Positions 6,864 through 11,094 of a stretch of 11,094 bases of DNA are shown here, in pieces. Both the position numbers and the translations under genes were made by a program. Source of the DNA: Halanaerobiaceae bacterium (GTDB lineage: Bacteria; Bacillota; Halanaerobiia; Halanaerobiales; DTU029). How positions within the stretch are numbered: position 1 is the stretch's first letter; every line of letters begins with the position of its first letter. The stretch covers positions 1 through 11,094 of the forward strand of contig JAAYLO010000033.1 in NCBI GenBank assembly GCA_012521855.1. Direction: 5' to 3'. The notes below the pieces were generated by a model. The model searched no databases. It was not told where the DNA came from and saw only the letters and a program-made list of their open reading frames with translations.

Positions 6864-8636
6864 TTGAAGGAGGTTTTGCTAGGGAATGCAGCCATAGCTT
6901 TAGGTGCTGTAATGGCAGGAGTCAAGGTTGTCAGCGGTTATCCAGGAACACCATCAACAGAGATCCTGGAAAGTGTTGCGAAATTCAATAAAGAAGGAAA
7001 AATAAATGTAGAATGGTCAACAAATGAGAAAGCTGCCCTGGAGGTGGCAGCAGGTGCATCTTATTGTGGAGCCAGGACTATGGTTACCATGAAACAGGTG
7101 GGATTGAATGTTGCTTCTGATCCTTTGATGAGTCTGGGTATTGTCGGGACAAAAGGCGGAATGGTAGTAGTTGTCGCTGATGACCCGGGTCCAATATCAT
7201 CACAGACAGAACAGGATACACGCCACTTTGGCAAATATGCCAACCTTCCTGTTCTTGATCCGTCTTCACCTGAAGAGGCCTATGAGATGATCAGATATGC
7301 CTTTGAATTATCAGAAAAAATACATCTGCCTGTAATATTGCGGCCTACAACAAAGGTCTGCCATAGCTCAGGGACCATTGAGACAGATGAAAACAGATAT
7401 GATTATGAGATAGAGGGTTTTGTCAAAAGCCCTGACCGGGTTATTTTCCCGTCACTAACCTATAGAAGGCATCTGGAGATAGAAGAGCAGCAGAAAGAAA
7501 TATCCGATATTTTTTCAGACCTTTCTTTTAACAGGATAGAAGGAAAGGGGAAATATGGTATAGCAGCAGGAGGAGTCACTTATGCTATAGTAAAGGATAT
7601 CATCAATACTTACAACCTGGAGTTTACACTACTGAAGGTTGGGGCAGTTTTCCCGGCCCCTGATAAATTATATGACAGGTTTTTAGATAGTGTTGAAGAG
7701 ATTCTGGTTCTGGAAGAACTGGATCCGGCAATTGAGGAACAACTTTATCACCGGCTAGCTGTAAATAATATAAAACGGACCATTAATGGCAAGATGAATG
7801 GATATGTGTCACCAGCCGGGGAATTGAGATTTGAAAACATCCTGGAGATTATTGAGAGGTTTACCGGCAAAGAGTTTAAGAAAAATAAGCAGCTGTCTTC
7901 TATAGACCTTCCCCGGCGTTCACCGGTACTGTGTGCCGGTTGTCCCCACCGGGCCAGCTTCTATGTAGTGAAAACAGCCATGCGGGGGAATAAATCGCTC
8001 TTCTGTGGTGATATAGGCTGTTATACCCTTGGTTATGGGAAACCTCTGGAGATGACTGATACCTGTCTCTGTATGGGTGCCGGAATAACCATTGCCCAGG
8101 GAATCAAAAAGGCAGAGCCGGATACAAATGTCTTTGCCTTTATCGGTGATAGTACTTTTTTTGCTTCAGGGATGACTGGCCTTGCCAATGCGGTTTATAA
8201 CAATAGCAATATAAATGTGATGGTTCTGGATAATTCAACAACTGCCATGACAGGACATCAACCCCATCCAGGTACAGGGAAAACGATGATGGATACTGTT
8301 TCACCGGAAATTGAGATATCAAAAATCGCCAGGGCATTAAATATAGATTTTGTTGAAAGAGTAAATCCCTTTGATTTTACCAGAGCCGTAATAGTGGTAG
8401 AAGAGGCAGCACGTTATGAGGGAGTGAGTGTAGTTATTTTTGAGGCTCCCTGTGTTGCTTTACTTAAAACAGATCAGGTATGTGAAATAGAAAACTGTAC
8501 CGGTTGTAAAAAATGTATCAGGGAAATTGGTTGTCCTGCTTTATATATTAAAGAAGGTAAAGTAGAGATAGATGATGATCTGTGTACTGGTTGTGGTCTC
8601 TGTAAAAATGTGTGTCCAGCTGAATGTATTAAGTAG
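6864..8636 (+). CDS. iorA: Indolepyruvate:ferredoxin oxidoreductase, alpha subunit (TPP and 2x[4Fe-4S])
   Basis: Large subunit of the enzyme interconverting indolepyruvate (or another arylpyruvate) plus CoA and oxidised ferredoxin with the aryl-acetyl-CoA, CO2 and reduced ferredoxin. From TTG 6864 it has 590 residues, normal for IorA, and starts KEVLLGNAAIALGA as relatives do. The N-terminal pyrimidine-type domain has GYPGTPSTEI (25-34) and STNEKAALE (52-60). The C-terminal TPP-binding domain has CAGCPHR (357-363), GDIGCYTLG, the GDS motif (428-430) and LDNSTTAMTGHQPHPGTG (455-472). A ferredoxin domain at the end carries two cluster sites: C545, C548, C551, C557 and C574, C577, C580, C584, each final Cys followed by Pro. 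It starts 15 bases after ecfT with no terminator between. The Trp T-box suggests the reductive carboxylation direction; the sequence itself does not set direction. Confidence 0.94.
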   Translation: MKEVLLGNAAIALGAVMAGVKVVSGYPGTPSTEILESVAKFNKEGKINVEWSTNEKAALEVAAGASYCGARTMVTMKQVGLNVASDPLMSLGIVGTKGGMVVVVADDPGPISSQTEQDTRHFGKYANLPVLDPSSPEEAYEMIRYAFELSEKIHLPVILRPTTKVCHSSGTIETDENRYDYEIEGFVKSPDRVIFPSLTYRRHLEIEEQQKEISDIFSDLSFNRIEGKGKYGIAAGGVTYAIVKDIINTYNLEFTLLKVGAVFPAPDKLYDRFLDSVEEILVLEELDPAIEEQLYHRLAVNNIKRTINGKMNGYVSPAGELRFENILEIIERFTGKEFKKNKQLSSIDLPRRSPVLCAGCPHRASFYVVKTAMRGNKSLFCGDIGCYTLGYGKPLEMTDTCLCMGAGITIAQGIKKAEPDTNVFAFIGDSTFFASGMTGLANAVYNNSNINVMVLDNSTTAMTGHQPHPGTGKTMMDTVSPEIEISKIARALNIDFVERVNPFDFTRAVIVVEEAARYEGVSVVIFEAPCVALLKTDQVCEIENCTGCKKCIREIGCPALYIKEGKVEIDDDLCTGCGLCKNVCPAECIK

Positions 8637-8671
8637 ATAAGTTCAGAGGAGATTTAAGAGGAGGTTGAGAG

Positions 8672-9259
8672 ATGGATATTTTGATTTCAGGAGTAGGGGG
8701 CCAGGGTACAGTTCTGGCTTCCAAGGTTCTGGCTGACAGCAGAGTTATTGAAGGCGGAAGGGCCAGAACAGGTGAGACTATCGGTATGAGCCAGCGGGGG
8801 GGATCTGTTATCAGTCATGTCCGTACAGGTGAGAGTTATTCAGCATTTATACCTGTAGGCGGGGCTGATCTTCTGCTTTCTTTTGAACTGATTGAAGGAG
8901 CAAGGAATATTTCTTATTTAAAGGAAGGGGCACATGCTGTGATTAACACAGCCCTGATCAATCCGGTTTCCGCTATACTGGGAAAAGAGAGCTGTGATAA
9001 GGAAGAGATAATGGAATATATCTCTGCAAACAGCAATGTGTTTTTCATTGATGCCAGTAAGCTGGCCAGAGAGGCCGGTGCAATAAGGGTAGTAAATACG
9101 ATTCTGATTGGTTTTGCTTATGGTCTTGGTTTACTGGATCTTTCAGGTGAAAGCATAGAGAAGTCAATGAGCAAAAATATCAGGGCAGAATACCTTGATT
9201 TGAATTTAAAGGCTTTTCGTTCAGGAATAAAGTCAGCGGAAGGAGTGCATCTAAATTGA
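8672..9259 (+). CDS. iorB: Indolepyruvate:ferredoxin oxidoreductase, beta subunit
   Basis: Small subunit of the IorAB complex, corresponding to the gamma-type domain of 2-oxoacid:ferredoxin oxidoreductases, which helps hold CoA and the TPP site. Its 195 residues are typical for IorB. Motifs seen are GVGGQGTVLASKVLA (7-21) at the N terminus and the highly conserved GMSQRGGSVISHVR (38-51), the usual IorB signature. The rest follows the family with a C-terminal helical tail. The ATG has an excellent GAGGAGG site at 8659-8665 and lies 35 bases after iorA. The stop codon overlaps the TTG of the ligase gene, coupling translation of the two. Nothing suggests truncation or fusion. Confidence 0.94.
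   Translation: MDILISGVGGQGTVLASKVLADSRVIEGGRARTGETIGMSQRGGSVISHVRTGESYSAFIPVGGADLLLSFELIEGARNISYLKEGAHAVINTALINPVSAILGKESCDKEEIMEYISANSNVFFIDASKLAREAGAIRVVNTILIGFAYGLGLLDLSGESIEKSMSKNIRAEYLDLNLKAFRSGIKSAEGVHLN
9240..9245 (+). promoter_or_regulatory. Ribosome binding site that fixes the TTG start of the CoA ligase gene
   Basis: AAGGAG, inside the longer GGAAGGAGTG at 9238-9247, lies ten bases before the TTG at 9256. It sits within the last codons of iorB. No in-frame ATG occurs before residue 100 of the ligase, after the P-loop, so the TTG start is strongly indicated. Confidence 0.7.
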
Positions 9260-10521
9260 GAAGTACAGTAGATTTTGAAATTTTGAAGAAATCCCTTGTT
9301 TATGCAGCAGAGAATAGTCCATTTTATATAAGACTATTTGCTGAATACGGTATAAATGTTGAAAAAGTAAAATCCATTGAAGATTTCCGTGAAGTCCCTT
9401 ATAGTGATAAGACTGATCTCCGGGAGGTATATCCCCTGGGACTTCAGGCAGTACCGGATGAGGAGGTTGTCAGAATCCATTCTTCCTCTGGGACAACAGG
9501 GCAGCCTGTAATAATCCCCTATACAAGAGAGGATGTGGAAAACTGGGCTGAAATGTTTGCCAGATGTTATGAACTGGCAGGACTGACAAGGACTGACCGG
9601 GTTCAGATAACACCTGGATTTGGCCTCTGGACAGCAGGGATAGGTTTTCAGGCGGGCTGTGAGAAATTAGGAGCAATGGCAATACCCATCGGACCTGGCA
9701 ATACTGAAAAACAGCTTCAGATGATGGTAGATTTGAAGACAACTGTTCTCTGTGCCACCTCTTCTTATGCATTATTGCTGGCAGAGGAGGTTAATAAAAG
9801 AGGGCTTAAGGATAAAATACATCTGAAACGCGGGATAATTGGCTCAGAGCGTTGGGGAGATTTGATGGGAAAACGTATTACTGAGGAGCTGGGCATTGAA
9901 CTATTTGATATATACGGCTTGACCGAGATGTATGGCCCGGGTATTGGGATTGATTGTGAAAAACATGAGGGAATACATTACTGGAATGATTACTTCTATT
10001 TTGAAATAATTGACCCTGATACAGGGGAAGTCCTTCCTGATGGAGAAACCGGTGAGCTGGTTATAACAACCCTGAAAAAAGCAGCAGCTCCGCTGATAAG
10101 GTACAGGACCCATGACCTGACAAGAATTATCCCACATAGATGTAGTTGCGGCAGGGACTATCCCATGATTGATAAAATAACAGGCCGGACTGATGACATG
10201 GTCAAGGTTAAGGGTGTCAATATCTATCCGGGACAGATTGATGAGCTTATGAAGGAAATTGAGGGGCTTTCAAGTGAATACCAGATAATAATCTATCATG
10301 AAGAAGGCAGAGATAGAGTATTATTCCGGGTAGAGACAGCGCCGGCTGTTGATAGAGTTAGATTAAAGGAAGAAATCCAGAAAACATTTAAAAACAGAAT
10401 AGGAATAAAGGCAGACTGTGAATGTGTGAAACTGGGTGAGCTGCCCCGTTCGGAAAAGAAGTCCAGAAGGGTTTTTGACTACCGGTATGAAACACAAAAG
10501 AAAAAAGAGATGGTTCTATAA
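9256..10521 (+). CDS. PaaK-family arylacetate-CoA ligase (phenylacetate/indoleacetate-CoA ligase)
   Basis: Adenylate-forming ligase that activates an aryl acetate with ATP and CoA; next to iorAB under Trp control the likely substrate is indole-3-acetate. Family motifs are NSPFYIRLF (20-28), the P-loop SSSGTTGQP (76-84), YGLTEMYGPG (220-229), RYRTHDLTR (282-290) with the ribose-binding Asp, the CSCGR segment (296-300), the hinge region GRTDDMVKVKGVNIYP (310-325), and the C-terminal LPRSEKKSRRV (396-406), where K402 aligns with the catalytic lysine of PaaK enzymes. The 421 residues lack about 15 residues found at the N terminus of many homologues, but none of the motifs. The TTG start overlaps the iorB stop by four bases. 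It is the last gene of the operon. Phenylacetate specificity cannot be excluded from sequence. Confidence 0.9.
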   Translation: MRSTVDFEILKKSLVYAAENSPFYIRLFAEYGINVEKVKSIEDFREVPYSDKTDLREVYPLGLQAVPDEEVVRIHSSSGTTGQPVIIPYTREDVENWAEMFARCYELAGLTRTDRVQITPGFGLWTAGIGFQAGCEKLGAMAIPIGPGNTEKQLQMMVDLKTTVLCATSSYALLLAEEVNKRGLKDKIHLKRGIIGSERWGDLMGKRITEELGIELFDIYGLTEMYGPGIGIDCEKHEGIHYWNDYFYFEIIDPDTGEVLPDGETGELVITTLKKAAAPLIRYRTHDLTRIIPHRCSCGRDYPMIDKITGRTDDMVKVKGVNIYPGQIDELMKEIEGLSSEYQIIIYHEEGRDRVLFRVETAPAVDRVRLKEEIQKTFKNRIGIKADCECVKLGELPRSEKKSRRVFDYRYETQKKKEMVL

Positions 10522-10554
10522 AGATATTGCTAATATGAACTGAAAAATTATGTG

Positions 10555-10590
10555 AAAGGACGGTTTAGAGAACGTCCTTTTTTAATTTTT
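10555..10590 (+). terminator. Intrinsic terminator at the end of the trpP-ECF-ior-ligase operon
   Basis: AAAGGACG (10555-10562) and CGTCCTTT (10573-10580) form an eight-base-pair perfect stem with a ten-base loop, followed by TTTAATTTTT. It lies 34 bases after the ligase stop and marks the end of the transcription unit. Confidence 0.9.
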
Positions 10591-10676
10591 CATACCTGAT
10601 TGTTTAAATTCACAGGTGTAATAAAAGAACAGCGGAAGAAAAAATAAAAAAATCCATACAAAAATTACCAGATATA

Positions 10677-10685
10677 TGTTATAAT
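10677..10685 (+). promoter_or_regulatory. Extended -10 promoter for the last gene
   Basis: TGTTATAAT gives a perfect TATAAT (10680-10685) with the TG extension one base upstream. At the proper distance there is only a poor -35 (around 10657-10662, TACAAA), which an extended -10 can tolerate. The surrounding DNA is very A/T-rich. Transcription would begin near 10692, giving a leader of about 95 bases. Confidence 0.55.
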
Positions 10686-10742
10686 AAAGTATAAATATAA
10701 AAAGACGTTGGATGATGGAAAATATAGAAAGGATTGATAGAA

Positions 10743-10760
10743 GCCAGGGCCTGGCACCAG
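10743..10760 (+). repeat. Overlapping short inverted repeats in the leader of the last gene
   Basis: GCCAG (10743-10747) and CTGGC (10751-10755) are inverted about three bases. The CTGG of the right arm can instead pair with CCAG at 10757-10760. It lies downstream of the predicted promoter and 28 bases before the ATG, and could be a small operator or an RNA hairpin. It is GC-rich in an otherwise A/T-rich stretch. Function unknown. Confidence 0.4.
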
Positions 10761-10787
10761 TAAAACATACAGGGGAGGAATAATTCA

Positions 10788-11094
10788 ATGACAAGGGAAG
10801 AGGCAATTGAACATTTTGAAGAGAACTATTTATATAAATATAGTGTTAAACTGGAAGAAATATTAATAGATTATTTAGAAAAAAACAGGGAAGTATTGTT
10901 TAATCAATTTAAAGAGACCTGTAAAAAGATTTTTATCAAAATTAAGGAAATGCAGGATAAAGGGATAATAGGGAAGACGGACCAGATAATATTTTCCTGG
11001 AAACCTGTAGATGTACTGAAAGGATATAAATATATGGATGTAAATGCCTATGAAGAATCCGGCTATTATGACATAGGAGCAGAGTGTAAAGTCC
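10788..11094 (+). CDS. Unrecognised protein, N-terminal 102 residues (cut by window end)
   Basis: An open frame from ATG 10788 runs to the window edge without a stop. GGGGAGG at 10772-10778, nine bases upstream, is an excellent ribosome site, and an extended -10 promoter lies before it, so this is probably a real gene even though I do not recognise it. The visible part is soluble-looking, highly charged and mostly Glu/Lys/Ile/Tyr, with likely helices at about 3-57 (including VKLEEILIDYLEKNREVLF), then a more mixed stretch around FSWKPVDVLKGYKYMDV (69-85). There is no signal peptide, membrane segment or metal motif in this part. It follows a terminator, so it is not part of the Trp operon. Confidence 0.72.
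   Translation, partial: MTREEAIEHFEENYLYKYSVKLEEILIDYLEKNREVLFNQFKETCKKIFIKIKEMQDKGIIGKTDQIIFSWKPVDVLKGYKYMDVNAYEESGYYDIGAECKV

Noticed and set aside
6849..10521. Reading iorAB plus the ligase as a tryptophan fermentation (catabolic, ATP-yielding) module
   Set aside because: Possible by enzyme chemistry, but induction by uncharged tRNA-Trp would turn on Trp breakdown during Trp starvation, so I prefer the biosynthetic direction.
10582..10806. Minus-strand frame of 74 codons with a hydrophobic middle
   Set aside because: It runs antisense through the terminator tail, promoter, leader palindrome and start of the last gene. The hydrophobicity comes from complementing A-rich DNA (Phe/Leu/Ile codons), and no ribosome site precedes it.
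1..11094. CRISPR arrays, insertion sequences, tRNA or rRNA genes, prophage genes
   Set aside because: No regularly spaced repeats, transposase motifs, tRNA-like cloverleaf or rRNA sequence was seen on reading either strand; the window is compact metabolic operons.

Overview
The window reads as chromosomal DNA of a low-to-medium GC, strictly anaerobic Bacillota (Firmicutes)-type bacterium. The grounds are strong GGAGG/GGGTGAT ribosome binding sites, heavy AGA/AGG and ATA codon use, TTG starts, a T-box leader, an ECF-type transporter, and two oxygen-sensitive Fe-S enzymes (NadA and indolepyruvate:ferredoxin oxidoreductase). A clostridial or Halanaerobiales-like host is a guess; nothing here fixes the genus. 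All genes lie on the + strand.

Region 1 (32-3403) is nadA-nadB-nadC, the complete de novo route from L-aspartate to nicotinate mononucleotide. The genes are spaced as one transcription unit whose 5' end lies left of the window. Region 2 (about 3437-3777) holds a strong promoter and a full T-box leader. By my reading its specifier codon is UGG (Trp) and its tRNA-acceptor-pairing bulge is UGGC, which suits a tRNA with discriminator G73, as tRNA-Trp has. It ends in an intrinsic terminator with an eight-T run.

Region 3 (3849-10521) is one tightly packed seven-gene operon behind that leader: a TrpP-like ECF S component, two ECF ATPases, the EcfT scaffold, both subunits of indolepyruvate ferredoxin oxidoreductase (iorA, iorB) and a PaaK-family arylacetate-CoA ligase. 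It closes with an intrinsic terminator at 10555-10590. Region 4 (10592-11094) has an extended -10 promoter, a small palindrome in the untranslated leader, and the first 102 codons of an unrecognised protein cut by the window end.

The main point of interest is the logic of region 3. IorAB and an aryl-CoA ligase are usually read as amino acid catabolism, but a Trp T-box turns genes ON when tRNA-Trp is uncharged, that is, when Trp is scarce. The coherent reading is a tryptophan acquisition operon. The ECF transporter imports Trp (or an indole precursor). The ligase activates indole-3-acetate to indoleacetyl-CoA. IorAB, run in reverse with reduced ferredoxin and CO2, makes indolepyruvate, which a transaminase encoded elsewhere converts to Trp. 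A second notable point is that the two ECF ATPases carry complementary departures from consensus that should fall in the same composite ATP site.
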